Part shown: positions 9,809 through 21,800 of the stretch, one piece after another | How positions within the stretch are numbered: the first letter of the stretch is position 1 | Layout: every line of letters begins with the position of its first letter | Source: Pseudolachnospira sp051055405 | Lineage (GTDB): Bacteria; Bacillota; Clostridia; Lachnospirales; Lachnospiraceae | Reading direction: 5' to 3' | DNA length: 64,000 bases | Assembly (NCBI RefSeq): GCF_051055405.1 | Contig: NZ_CP167068.1 | Location: forward strand, 1 to 64,000 | Program-made: the position numbers and the translations under genes | The notes under the pieces: generated by a model | Database searches by the model: none | Told to the model about the DNA's origin: nothing | The model's input: the letters and a program-made list of their open reading frames with translations, nothing else

Positions 9809-10359
9809 TGAATCGAAAATTGACGATGCCCTTGACAAAAGAAGCGGCAGCTGAACTCCGGGCTGGGGATTATGTGACGATCAGCGGGATTATTTATACC
9901 GCCCGCGACGCTGCTCATAAAAGAATGATCGAGGCGTTAGAAGCAGGAGAAGAACTGCCTATTTCAATAGAAGGAACGGTACTATATTATATGGGGCCGT
10001 CCCCGGCAAGGGATGGAAGACCAATCGGTTCGGCAGGCCCGACCACGGCGAGCCGGATGGATAAGTATGCTCCAAAGCTTTTAGATCTGGGTTTATCTGG
10101 AATGATCGCAAAGGGAAAGCGGAATCAAGAGGTAAAGGATGCCATTGTTCGTAATAAGGGCGTCTATTTTGCCGCGGTCGGCGGAGCGGGAGCTTTGCTT
10201 TCTCAGAAGATCAAAAAAGCAGAGATCGTGGCTTATGAGGATTTGGGGGCCGAAGCGATTCGTAAGCTTACCGTGGAAGATTTTCCGGTGATTGTTGTGA
10301 TCGATGCGGAAGGAAACGACCTATATGAAACCGCTATCAAAGAATATCAAAGCCTGTGA
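9808..10359 (+). CDS. Class I fumarate hydratase-type enzyme, beta subunit
   Basis: This is the small (183-residue) C-terminal-domain subunit of the hydro-lyase begun by the preceding gene. Typical stretches are LRAGDYVTISGIIYTARDAA, YYMGPSPARDGRPIGSAGPT (substrate-binding loop), TTASRMDKYAPKLL and MIAKGKRN. The gene overlaps the alpha gene by one base, so the two are translationally coupled. Together they form the split version of enzymes that are a single chain in E. coli FumA and FumB. No terminator is obvious before the tRNA promoter 30 bases downstream. Confidence 0.92.
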   Translation: MNRKLTMPLTKEAAAELRAGDYVTISGIIYTARDAAHKRMIEALEAGEELPISIEGTVLYYMGPSPARDGRPIGSAGPTTASRMDKYAPKLLDLGLSGMIAKGKRNQEVKDAIVRNKGVYFAAVGGAGALLSQKIKKAEIVAYEDLGAEAIRKLTVEDFPVIVVIDAEGNDLYETAIKEYQSL

Positions 10360-10389
10360 TAAGCGGGAAAAGAAATTGAAAAAAAGGCG

Positions 10390-10418
10390 TTGACAAGCAT
10401 TTCCTTTTTTAGTACAAT
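10390..10418 (+). promoter_or_regulatory. Sigma-A promoter of the tRNA-Ser gene
   Basis: There is a perfect -35 TTGACA (10390-10395) and a -10 TACAAT (10413-10418) with 17 bases between. It lies about 45 bases before the tRNA, and a start site around 10425 is expected. Confidence 0.8.
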
Positions 10419-10463
10419 ATATAAGCACTCTGTAAAGTGCATAAATAGTGGAAATTGGAATTC

Positions 10464-10551
10464 GGAGAAATACTCAAGAGGCCGAAGAGGCGCCCCTGCT
10501 AAGGGTGTAGGTCGGGCAACCGGCGCGAGGGTTCAAATCCCTCTTTCTCCG
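10464..10551 (+). tRNA. tRNA-Ser (GCU anticodon)
   Basis: The acceptor stem GGAGAAA pairs with TTTCTCC. The loop CTGCTAA gives anticodon GCT. The long variable arm (GTAGGTCGGGCAACCGGCGC) is typical of tRNA-Ser. The T arm is GAGGGTTCAAATCCCTC. CCA is not encoded. Confidence 0.95.
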
Positions 10552-10593
10552 CTCCACACCAACTACAGATTTGTAGAAAAATGGAAAACTGGG

Positions 10594-10622
10594 TTGACAG
10601 AAAGTGTGCAAAATGCTATACT
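10594..10622 (+). promoter_or_regulatory. rRNA operon promoter P1
   Basis: The -35 is TTGACA (10594-10599) and the -10 is TATACT (10617-10622), with a 17-base spacer. It is one of two tandem promoters ahead of the 16S gene, the usual layout for strongly growth-regulated rRNA operons. Confidence 0.85.
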
Positions 10623-10680
10623 GAAAACCTACCGTGAAAACGGTGTGGACAAGAATAAAAAGAAAAGTTTTAAAAAGTTC

Positions 10681-10709
10681 TTGACAGAGGCGGGAAGATA
10701 TGGTAATAT
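10681..10709 (+). promoter_or_regulatory. rRNA operon promoter P2
   Basis: The -35 is TTGACA (10681-10686) and the -10 is TAATAT (10704-10709), with a 17-base spacer. It lies 87 bases after P1. The leader that follows carries the 16S processing stem at 10745-10773. Confidence 0.83.
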
Positions 10710-10744
10710 TAAGAAGTTCGCCTCAAGGGAGAACAAGACAGAAC

Positions 10745-10773
10745 CTTGACAAATGAACAATGTATCCAACCCC
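10745..10773 (+). other. 5' half of the 16S rRNA processing stem
   Basis: This leader segment is complementary, apart from about three bases, to 12417-12445 just after the 16S gene. The two would form a stem of about 29 bp that loops out the 16S precursor. RNase III normally cuts such stems. The embedded TTGACA-like start is therefore better read as part of the stem than as a third promoter. Confidence 0.8.
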
Positions 10774-10868
10774 GAAAATTCGTAAAAGAATTATTCGGAA
10801 GAACAAAAACCTTTAGAGGTAAAGACGGAAAGAATTAGCTAGAAGTTGATTCTGGAAGGAAACAAACT

Positions 10869-12408
<1,540 letters not shown>

Positions 12409-12416
12409 AAGAAGTA

Positions 12417-12445
12417 GGGGTTGGATACATTGTTTGGTTGTCAAG
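12417..12445 (+). other. 3' half of the 16S rRNA processing stem
   Basis: This is complementary to the leader segment 10745-10773 and lies 13 bases after the 16S end. Pairing brackets the 16S precursor. The rest of the 16S-5S spacer (to 12603) carries no tRNA gene. It has a short inverted repeat around 12478-12503 (AAAAAAGGGAGT and ACTCACTTTTTT). Confidence 0.78.
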
Positions 12446-12603
12446 GAGCGAGTGCGCAGAACGATACGATAGAATAAAAAAGGGAGTTTACTCACTTTTT
12501 TATGAAAGAGTAGCGTGCTGCATAAGAGGGCTTGAGTCCATCGAGACGAAGCGAAGTTGAGAGGGAAGAAAAGACCGGCACTCGCGGAAACAACTGAAAA
12601 AAG

Positions 12604-12723
12604 GTTCCGGTGGCGATGCGCTTAAGGGTCACACCCGTACTCATCCCGAACACGATGGTTAAGACTTAGGCGGCCGATGGTACTATGCTGGAGACGGCAT
12701 GGGAGAGCAGGTGGCTGCCGGAA
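12604..12723 (+). rRNA. 5S ribosomal RNA, placed between 16S and 23S
   Basis: The segment begins TTCCGGTGGCGATGCGC and ends GGTGGCTGCCGGAA, and the two ends pair. The core CCCGTACTCATCCCGAACAC (loop B/C) and the GGTACTATGC stretch are typical 5S features. The length of about 119 bases is complete. No second 5S follows the 23S gene, where tRNA-Asp starts about 55 bases after the 23S end, so the operon order is 16S-5S-23S. Confidence 0.93.
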
Positions 12724-13138
12724 CATTTAAAAATAACGCTTTACCAGCGATGAAAGGTCAAAAATATTTTTGGCTTTTGATGACTGGTAAAACAGTCAAT
12801 AAAGGCGAAAGCCGGATTGCACCTTGAAAACTGCATATCGAAAAGAAAAGACATCAAATATCCATGTAAGCCATGAGGATGGCAGTGGATGAGACAGACA
12901 GGCGACCGGAGCTTGCTCACGGGAGACTGGCTGGCCCAGACACTATCAGACGACGGCCATGAGCGAGGGACTTGTCCCGAGCGCAGGGCAGGCGTGCCAT
13001 CCGAATGGAAACAAAGATTAAAGATTAAATCAATTTCATCAAGTCAATCTCTGAAAAGAGAAAGACAATGCTTTGAAAGAGAAAAAAGCTTTCAGCGGTA
13101 ACGCTATACTGCTGGAAGGGATTCGAGAGAATCCAAGA
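12724..13138 (+). other. 5S-23S spacer
   Basis: This 415-base spacer has no tRNA and no convincing gene. It has an inverted repeat (TTTACCAG near 12740 and CTGGTAAA near 12784) that could form a hairpin after 5S. It also has the 5' half of the 23S processing stem at 12820-12842. A GC-rich stretch at 12890-13010 resembles neither neighbour, and no function is seen in it. Confidence 0.6.
12820..12842 (+). other. 5' half of the 23S rRNA processing stem
   Basis: CACCTTGAAAACTGCATATC and the following bases are complementary, with two or three mismatches, to 16051-16073 after the 23S gene. The pair would bracket the 23S precursor for RNase III. Confidence 0.75.
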
Positions 13139-16025
<2,887 letters not shown>

Positions 16026-16050
16026 GCAAAGGAATTTGATGTAAGGAATT

Positions 16051-16073
16051 TTCGGTATGCAGTTTTGAAGGTG
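16051..16073 (+). other. 3' half of the 23S rRNA processing stem
   Basis: This pairs with 12820-12842. It ends 6 bases before tRNA-Asp, so processing of 23S and release of the tRNA precursor would be close together. Confidence 0.75.
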
Positions 16074-16079
16074 TAATGA

Positions 16080-16153
16080 GGCCCGGTGGCTCAGTTGGTT
16101 AGAGCGCCGCCCTGTCACGGCGGAGGTCGTGGGTTCGAGTCCCATCCGGGTCG
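16080..16153 (+). tRNA. tRNA-Asp (GUC anticodon)
   Basis: The acceptor GGCCCGG pairs with CCGGGTC. The anticodon loop CTGTCAC gives GTC. The T arm is GTGGGTTCGAGTCCCAT. It is the first of six tRNAs in the tail of the rRNA operon. CCA is not encoded. Confidence 0.95.
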
Positions 16154-16171
16154 CTTTTATAATCTTCATGT

Positions 16172-16244
16172 GGAATCTTAGCTCAGCTGGGAGAGCATCT
16201 GCCTTACAAGCAGAGGGTCATAGGTTCGAGCCCTATAGGTTCCA
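16172..16244 (+). tRNA. tRNA-Val (UAC anticodon)
   Basis: The acceptor GGAATCT pairs with AGGTTCC. The anticodon stem-loop CTGCCTTACAAGCAG gives TAC. The D arm AGCTCAGCTGGGAGAGC is normal. Confidence 0.95.
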
Positions 16245-16283
16245 TTTTCTACGTCATGTAGATCAGATAGGATTCGGTTCTAC

Positions 16284-16356
16284 GCCGATGTGGCTCAATT
16301 GGCAGAGCAGCTGATTTGTAATCAGCAGGTTATCGGTTCGAGTCCGATCATCGGCT
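16284..16356 (+). tRNA. tRNA-Thr (UGU anticodon)
   Basis: The acceptor GCCGATG pairs with CATCGGC. The anticodon stem-loop CTGATTTGTAATCAG gives TGT. The T arm is ATCGGTTCGAGTCCGAT. Confidence 0.95.
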
Positions 16357-16376
16357 TATTAAAAAATTTATTATTA

Positions 16377-16458
16377 GGGGGAATTCCCGAGTGGCCAAAG
16401 GGGGCAGACTGTAAATCTGTTAGCTGTGCTTTCGGTGGTTCGAATCCACCTTCCCCCA
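16377..16458 (+). tRNA. tRNA-Tyr (GUA anticodon)
   Basis: The acceptor GGGGGAA pairs with TTCCCCC. The anticodon stem-loop CAGACTGTAAATCTG gives GTA. The long variable arm TTAGCTGTGCTTTCG is as expected for bacterial tRNA-Tyr. Confidence 0.95.
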
Positions 16459-16471
16459 CTCAATTAAATAT

Positions 16472-16545
<74 letters not shown>

Positions 16546-16552
16546 CTCATGT

Positions 16553-16625
<73 letters not shown>

Positions 16626-16686
16626 TTTTCTTATGTCTAAAACGGAATATGGCTTCGCTTTAGCCGAAGCACAAATCGGGCGGAAA

Positions 16687-16720
16687 GGCTGCTGTAACTT
16701 AGGTTGCGGCAGTCTTTTTT
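16687..16720 (+). terminator. Rho-independent terminator of the rRNA-tRNA operon
   Basis: A 12-bp stem (GGCTGCTGTAAC with GTTGCGGCAGTC, loop TTAG, three G-T pairs) is followed at once by six T. It lies 62 bases after tRNA-Phe. Confidence 0.9.
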
Positions 16721-16915
16721 ACTATGAAAGCTTCCGGACGGCGGTCATGTGGCCGGGCGCATAAATGTGCCCAGCCACATGAGCATCGGACGGGCTAACC
16801 CGTATGAGCAAGTAGGGCGATAGCCCGAATTGCGAATATCGGGTGGCGATTGCGGAAGTCCGAAGGACGAAGCAATCGGGCTTTCATTAGGTAAGTAAAC
16901 CACATTACTATGAAA
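16719..16915. repeat. Highly folded segment framed by an 11-bp direct repeat
   Basis: TTACTATGAAA occurs at 16719-16729 and again at 16905-16915. Between them, ATGAAAGC (16724-16731) can pair with GCTTTCAT (16880-16887) and enclose four hairpins in series: CATGTGGC/GCCACATG with an inner GGGCGCAT/ATGTGCCC (16746-16781), ACGGG/CCCGT (16790-16803), GGGC/GCCC (16815-16826), and an interrupted CGATTGC..GTCC/GGAC..GCAATCG (about 16850-16877). No convincing protein frame is present (a 62-codon reverse frame has no family-like sequence). It could be a structured RNA or a small inserted element with a target duplication. The rest of the gap to 17065 holds TTTTCCACA (16926-16934) and TGTGGATTA (16960-16968), both DnaA-box-like. 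Confidence 0.5.
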
Positions 16916-17065
16916 AAAGAATGGGTTTTCCACAAAATAAGGAAACTCTATTTAAAGTTTGTGGATTATTCATAGGATATTAGAAAATATCGTTATGATT
17001 TACTTGACCGATATTTACAGGAATAATATAATGAAAAAAAGCTGTTTCTCAGGAGGAAGGACAAT

Positions 17066-18208
17066 ATGGAAAAAAGAACATTTACCAACTTGAAAGAGTC
17101 AGTTTCCCTCTTAGGTTTTGGTGGAATGCGGTTTCCATTGATAAAAGATACAACCGAAGTGGATATTCCTGCGACAGCAGAGCTGATTGATCTGGCCATG
17201 AAGAATGGTGTGAACTATTATGATACGGCTTATCCATATCACGGGGAAAAGGCGGAGGAAATTTTAGGGGGAATTTTAAAGAATTACCCAAGAGAGTCCT
17301 TTTATCTTGCAGACAAGCTTCCCATTTGGATGTTAGAAAAAGAGGAAGAAGTCGATTCTTATTTTGAGGAACAGCTGCGTCGTTGCGGTGTTGACTATTT
17401 TGATTTTTATCTGGTTCATTCCATGAATGGAGGAAGGATTTCAAAATTGGAATCCTTCAAAGTTTATGACAAATTGATGGCTCGAAAGGAGCGCGGTCAG
17501 ATCCGGTATTTAGGTTTCTCTTTTCATGATTCGCCGGAAGTTTTGGAAGAGATCGTTTCTCTTCATTCCTGGGAGTTTGCGCAGATTCAGTTAAACTATT
17601 TGGATTGGGAACTGCAGCACGCAGACCGCCAATATCAGATTTTAGAAGAAGCAGGGCTTCCTGTGATTGTAATGGAACCCCTGCGTGGAGGTTCCCTTGT
17701 TAATCTAGGGGAAAAAGGAACTCAGTTATTAAAAGACGCTAGTCCAGATCTGAGTATTGCTTCCTGGGGAATTCGTTTTGCTGCTTCGAAACCAAACGTT
17801 CTTTGTGTGTTAAGCGGGATGTCGGAGAAAGCGCAGCTAGAAGACAATCTTGAGACGACGAAAGAATTTCAACCGCTATCAGAACAAGAAGAAAGCATAT
17901 TGCAATCGGCGCTGGTAGAATATAAAAAAGCTGGGGCAATTCCTTGTACTGGCTGTCGGTATTGTATGGAATGTCCTTCCGGTGTGGATATTCCCCGAAT
18001 ATTTGCCATTTATAATGCTTACCGAATTTCCCACCATAGCTTTGGCCTGACAAATTCCTATTGGATGCTTGGAGAGGAGCATCAAGCGCATCGCTGCGTA
18101 GAATGTGGTCAGTGTATGGAACACTGCCCGCAGAAACTTACAATTCCGGAGTATTTAAAGGAAGTGCATGCAGAAGTAGAGAGAGTAAAAAAGGAAGTGG
18201 ATCATTAA
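17066..18208 (+). CDS. Aldo/keto reductase with C-terminal 4Fe-4S ferredoxin domain
   Basis: The first 270 or so residues form an NADP-dependent aldo/keto reductase barrel, with the catalytic Asp, Tyr, Lys and His visible in YYDTAYPYHGEKAEE, YLADKLP and FYLVHSMNGG. The C-terminus adds two cysteine clusters, CTGCRYCMECPSGVDIP and CVECGQCMEHCPQ, which should bind two 4Fe-4S clusters. The 380-residue fused form is common in clostridia, where the clusters may exchange electrons with ferredoxin. The physiological substrate is unknown. The start at 17066 is well placed behind CAGGAGGAAGG. It stands alone, with a terminator downstream. Confidence 0.92.
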   Translation: MEKRTFTNLKESVSLLGFGGMRFPLIKDTTEVDIPATAELIDLAMKNGVNYYDTAYPYHGEKAEEILGGILKNYPRESFYLADKLPIWMLEKEEEVDSYFEEQLRRCGVDYFDFYLVHSMNGGRISKLESFKVYDKLMARKERGQIRYLGFSFHDSPEVLEEIVSLHSWEFAQIQLNYLDWELQHADRQYQILEEAGLPVIVMEPLRGGSLVNLGEKGTQLLKDASPDLSIASWGIRFAASKPNVLCVLSGMSEKAQLEDNLETTKEFQPLSEQEESILQSALVEYKKAGAIPCTGCRYCMECPSGVDIPRIFAIYNAYRISHHSFGLTNSYWMLGEEHQAHRCVECGQCMEHCPQKLTIPEYLKEVHAEVERVKKEVDH

Positions 18209-18309
18209 ACTTCTGGCGAGTGCATACTCTTTTGATCAATAAAGCAGCAGCATACCACTTTGTTTCACTTGTATTCCCGTTACGGGAAATACGACTTTTT
18301 TATGGTGAT

Positions 18310-18383
18310 ATATGCTCTAAGCGGCTTGTCAATCAACGGGTTTTTCCGTGATGGATGAGAACAGCTTAGAGCATATTTTATTT
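18310..18383 (+). terminator. Long hairpin with T-rich tail after the aldo/keto reductase gene
   Basis: A 13-bp perfect stem, ATATGCTCTAAGC (18310-18322) with GCTTAGAGCATAT (18364-18376), encloses a small ACGG/CCGT hairpin and is followed by TTTATTT. The rest of the gap 18209-18606 has no gene. TATAAT at 18441-18446 may be part of the promoter for the two-component genes. Confidence 0.65.
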
Positions 18384-18606
18384 AAAGGGAGTATAAGGTC
18401 CGCCCCATGGGATTTACTTGCGAAGAGCAGGGAAATATCGTATAATTTGTATAGCCCGCCTGGCAAATAAGCATATGGATAAAATTTTTCCATAGCGGTG
18501 GGAAAGAATCGAGAGTAAAAGAAAATCAAAAAAATTTAAGAATGTATCACGGAGAAATTAACATTTATCCGGTAAAGTGGAAAGAGCCGGTACAAGGAGG
18601 AAATCA

Positions 18607-19299
18607 GTGGAGACGATCTTAGTATGCGATGATGATAAGGAAATTGTGGAAGCCATTGACATCTATCTGACCCAAGAAAACTACCGGGTGTTGAAGGCCT
18701 ATGACGGCATTGAGGCATTGGAAATTTTGCGGAAAGAGGAGGTTCAGCTTTTAATCATTGATATTATGATGCCAAAGTTGGACGGGATTCGAGCGACCCT
18801 TAAGATTCGGGAAGAAAGCAGCATTCCTATCATTATTTTGTCTGCAAAGTCAGAGGACGCGGATAAGATTTTAGGTCTTAATATTGGCGCGGACGACTAT
18901 ATGACAAAACCCTTTAGCCCCTTGGAACTGGTCGCGCGGGTGAAATCCCAACTTCGCCGGTATACAAAATTGGGGACGATTGTGGAAAATAAAGATTCTG
19001 TTTACCGGACCGGTGGGCTGATGATAGATGATGAAAAGAAGGAAGTCACGGTGGAAGGGGAAGTGATTCGTCTAACGCCGATGGAGTATAATATTCTTTT
19101 GTTTCTCGTAAAGAATGCGGGTAAAGTATATTCGATTGAACAGATTTATGAGAATATCTGGAATGAGGAGGCAATCGGGGTAGATAATACGGTTGCCGTA
19201 CATATCCGCCACATTCGGGAAAAAATAGAGATTAATCCGAAAGATCCTCAGTATTTAAAGGTAGTTTGGGGGATTGGATATAAAGTGGAAAAGTTTTAG
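18607..19299 (+). CDS. OmpR-family response regulator
   Basis: This is a two-component DNA-binding response regulator of about 230 residues. The receiver domain begins VETILVCDDDKEIVEAID with the acidic pocket DDD, the phosphate-accepting Asp in LLIIDIMMPKLDG, and the conserved Lys in DDYMTKPFSPLEL. The C-terminal winged helix has RLTPMEYNILLFLVKNAG and VHIRHIREKIEI...WGIGYKVE. The GTG at 18607 is preferred over an upstream ATG because AAGGAGG lies just before it. The sensor kinase gene follows after 12 bases. Relatives are annotated VanR-like, but nothing here links it to vancomycin. Confidence 0.92.
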   Translation: METILVCDDDKEIVEAIDIYLTQENYRVLKAYDGIEALEILRKEEVQLLIIDIMMPKLDGIRATLKIREESSIPIIILSAKSEDADKILGLNIGADDYMTKPFSPLELVARVKSQLRRYTKLGTIVENKDSVYRTGGLMIDDEKKEVTVEGEVIRLTPMEYNILLFLVKNAGKVYSIEQIYENIWNEEAIGVDNTVAVHIRHIREKIEINPKDPQYLKVVWGIGYKVEKF

Positions 19300-19311
19300 A
19301 AGGGAACGAGC

Positions 19312-21690
19312 ATGAAAATTGGGAAGCTGCCGAGAAGAGGATACTGGCTGATTCACCTAATCTGCGTCGCGCTTTTAGCGGGGGGTGTTTTTGGCATATA
19401 TTCTCTGTCCAGAAATTCATATTTTTCCTATATCATAAACCAGGAAGGGTATGAAAAAACAGACGAATTTGAATATCAATTTTATCAGGACGTAGACCGG
19501 GCGCTTCGTTATAGCGAACTAAAGCAAAAATTAGAGACAAATCATGAGTTAAATTTAAAAAAGATCGTGGCTGTATATCCTTCCGGAGAAGGCGGACAGG
19601 TGATGTTAAGTATTCAGGACGCCCTGGACTTCGGAAAATCCATTGGCCTCAATTTTGATGCGGAAAATCGTTTAGTTGTCGGATCGGAAAAGGTATCGAT
19701 CCAGGATATTTACAATTTTTCTGAGGAACTGGGAGTAGAAGAAACGACTTCGGTGGATGACGAGGGCTCTGTGGTTACTTCGGAGGAGCAAACAGAGGCG
19801 GAGACCAAAGTAGAAGATAATAAACTTTGGCAAGAAATTTTATCCAATGAGACGTCTGCCGGTGAAAAAGCATTGCTTTTAGAGATCATTTATCAGCTGG
19901 CGGAATACTACAATCTTCAACATAAGTTGGGGATTTCTGGGGAACCGCGAAACTTTTTGTATCGATTTGTTTATACCAACAAAGAAGGGGAGCCTGTGGT
20001 CTCCACAAATATGTCTGCGGATATTGCGGCCAGTGATTTGATGCAGTATAACCGGTTTTTCAGCGTAGCCTCAGAGTCCGGGCAGATGAGCTTTAAGCTT
20101 TCCCAAAATATGGCGACCAATATCTTTTCCACCGCGGCAAATTATGGATTGATGCAGGGAGGAACCTTTGAGATTGTTGCGGCGGTAGATACGGAATTTT
20201 CTGCCATGGACCAATACCGAGAAGGACTGAAGGATTATCGCCAGGTGCAGATTTTGCTGGTCTTATTGGCCTTTGCCAGCCTATTGGAGCTGATTGTCTG
20301 GGGACTTTCTCTGGTGGGATTGTTTCAGACGCTGCCGAGGGAGAAAAAGCCCTTTGACGCATGGTATGTGGAAGTTGTGCTATGTGTTTTTCTGGTTCCG
20401 ATCGCGGCGGCGGTTTGGGCTGGCGTTAGTATTTATAACGGCTTTTTGATGTCCTATCCGGTGGATGTGATCGGAGGCATTTTCATCTTTATTTTGGCCT
20501 ATATTCCGATTTTAAATATTCTGTTTAGCTTTTTCCGTAGGATTTCCATTGGAGGATTGCAAAAGGCCAGCTTACTAAGCCAAATGAGTCATGGCTTGGG
20601 AATGCTCTTTCAGGGGATTTCAAAAGAAGGGAGTTATGCCGGCCGTACGGCTATCGGTCTTTTTGGGTACATCATTTTAAACGCGCTTTTCCTGATCGGC
20701 GCTATTATTTATATAGAACACAGATGGTTTCACTTGTTTCAGGGCCGATGGAGCGATTTGCAGATGCGTCTGACAGGCATCGTCTGTATGGGAGGATTGC
20801 TTTTACTGAATCTTTTATTTTTGATTCAGGTGATAAGAAAGACCTGTCACCGGGAAAAAATTGCGGAAGTGGTGAAAAAGATATCGGAGGGAAAGCTGGA
20901 GGCGAAGATCGATACCACAGGCATGAATGGAAATGAGAGAGCGCTGTCGGATCTGGTCAATGAGATTGGGGATGGCCTGTCAAAAGCCTTGGTGGAACGG
21001 ACCAAGAGCGAGCGGATGCGGACAGACCTGATTGCCAATGTATCTCATGATCTGAGAACGCCTCTAACCTCCATCATCAACTATGTGGATCTCTTAAAGC
21101 GCGAACAGTTACCGGGCGAACGGGTGCAGGGATATGTAAGCGTTTTGGAACAAAAGGCGCAGCGTCTGCGAAATTTGACGGAAGATTTGGTGGAGGCCAG
21201 TAAAGCCAGTTCCGGGAATGTGTCGGTCAGCTGGGAGACCATTAATTTTGCACAGCTGATCAACCAGATGAACGGAGAGTTCCAGGAAAAATTTGAGGCT
21301 TCCGGACTCCGTGAGGTTACGACCATGGAGCATGTGCCGGTGATGATTCAGGCGGATGGCCGTCTTCTGTTCCGTGTGTTGGAAAATTTGTATAACAATG
21401 TTTGCAAGTATGGGATGAACGGGACTCGTGTCTATATTGATTTGAAAGAGACTTCCCATAAAGCGATTTTTACAATGAAAAATATTTCTGCAGACCCGCT
21501 CAACATTGCGCCGGAGGAGCTGACCGAGCGATTTATCCGGGGAGATGTGTCCCGAAGTACAGAGGGCAGCGGCCTGGGGCTTTCCATTGCGAAAAGCATC
21601 ACGGAATTGTTGAAAGGCAGCTTTGAGATTTATTTAGAGGGCGACCTATTTCGCGTGCGATTGGTATTTTCTTTGGCGGAAGAGGAATAA
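19312..21690 (+). CDS. Large multi-membrane-span sensor histidine kinase
   Basis: This 792-residue kinase is partner to the preceding regulator. It has one membrane segment near residues 10-30, then an external or loop region of about 290 residues with an acidic stretch near 140-165, and then a block of about five membrane segments between about 300 and 510. A short HAMP-like linker follows. The HisKA domain has the phosphorylated His in NVSHDLRTPLTSIINYVDLL, and the ATPase domain has NLYNNVCKYG and GSGLGLSIAKSI. The sensor part matches no domain I recognise. The stop is followed by the AT-rich DnaA-box-like region at 21691-21785. Confidence 0.9.
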   Translation: MKIGKLPRRGYWLIHLICVALLAGGVFGIYSLSRNSYFSYIINQEGYEKTDEFEYQFYQDVDRALRYSELKQKLETNHELNLKKIVAVYPSGEGGQVMLSIQDALDFGKSIGLNFDAENRLVVGSEKVSIQDIYNFSEELGVEETTSVDDEGSVVTSEEQTEAETKVEDNKLWQEILSNETSAGEKALLLEIIYQLAEYYNLQHKLGISGEPRNFLYRFVYTNKEGEPVVSTNMSADIAASDLMQYNRFFSVASESGQMSFKLSQNMATNIFSTAANYGLMQGGTFEIVAAVDTEFSAMDQYREGLKDYRQVQILLVLLAFASLLELIVWGLSLVGLFQTLPREKKPFDAWYVEVVLCVFLVPIAAAVWAGVSIYNGFLMSYPVDVIGGIFIFILAYIPILNILFSFFRRISIGGLQKASLLSQMSHGLGMLFQGISKEGSYAGRTAIGLFGYIILNALFLIGAIIYIEHRWFHLFQGRWSDLQMRLTGIVCMGGLLLLNLLFLIQVIRKTCHREKIAEVVKKISEGKLEAKIDTTGMNGNERALSDLVNEIGDGLSKALVERTKSERMRTDLIANVSHDLRTPLTSIINYVDLLKREQLPGERVQGYVSVLEQKAQRLRNLTEDLVEASKASSGNVSVSWETINFAQLINQMNGEFQEKFEASGLREVTTMEHVPVMIQADGRLLFRVLENLYNNVCKYGMNGTRVYIDLKETSHKAIFTMKNISADPLNIAPEELTERFIRGDVSRSTEGSGLGLSIAKSITELLKGSFEIYLEGDLFRVRLVFSLAEEE

Positions 21691-21785
21691 ATTTATCCAC
21701 ATATGTTGAGAGCTTTGTCCGGTTTTGTGGAAAAAATAAATGCAAATTCAATTTTTGTGGAAAACTTATAACAAAATGTCGAAAT
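21691..21785. promoter_or_regulatory. AT-rich gap with a perfect DnaA box
   Basis: TTATCCACA (21693-21701) matches the DnaA consensus exactly. TGTGGAAAA occurs twice more in the next 70 bases (near 21726 and 21760), which read as TTTTCCACA on the other strand. This could be an accessory DnaA-binding cluster about 20 kb from the origin, or chance in AT-rich DNA. Confidence 0.4.
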
Positions 21786-21800
21786 ATGGGAGAGAATAGG

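Noticed and set aside
10390..10749. A 119-codon frame upstream of the 16S gene
   Set aside because: It runs through the tRNA-Ser gene and the rRNA promoters, so it cannot be a real gene.
10743..10775. A third rRNA promoter starting at TTGACA near 10746
   Set aside because: There is no good -10 at the right distance, and the sequence is the 5' half of the 16S processing stem.
16745..16933. A 62-codon reverse frame in the folded segment after the tRNAs
   Set aside because: The sequence is explained better by paired hairpin arms, and there is no ribosome-binding site.
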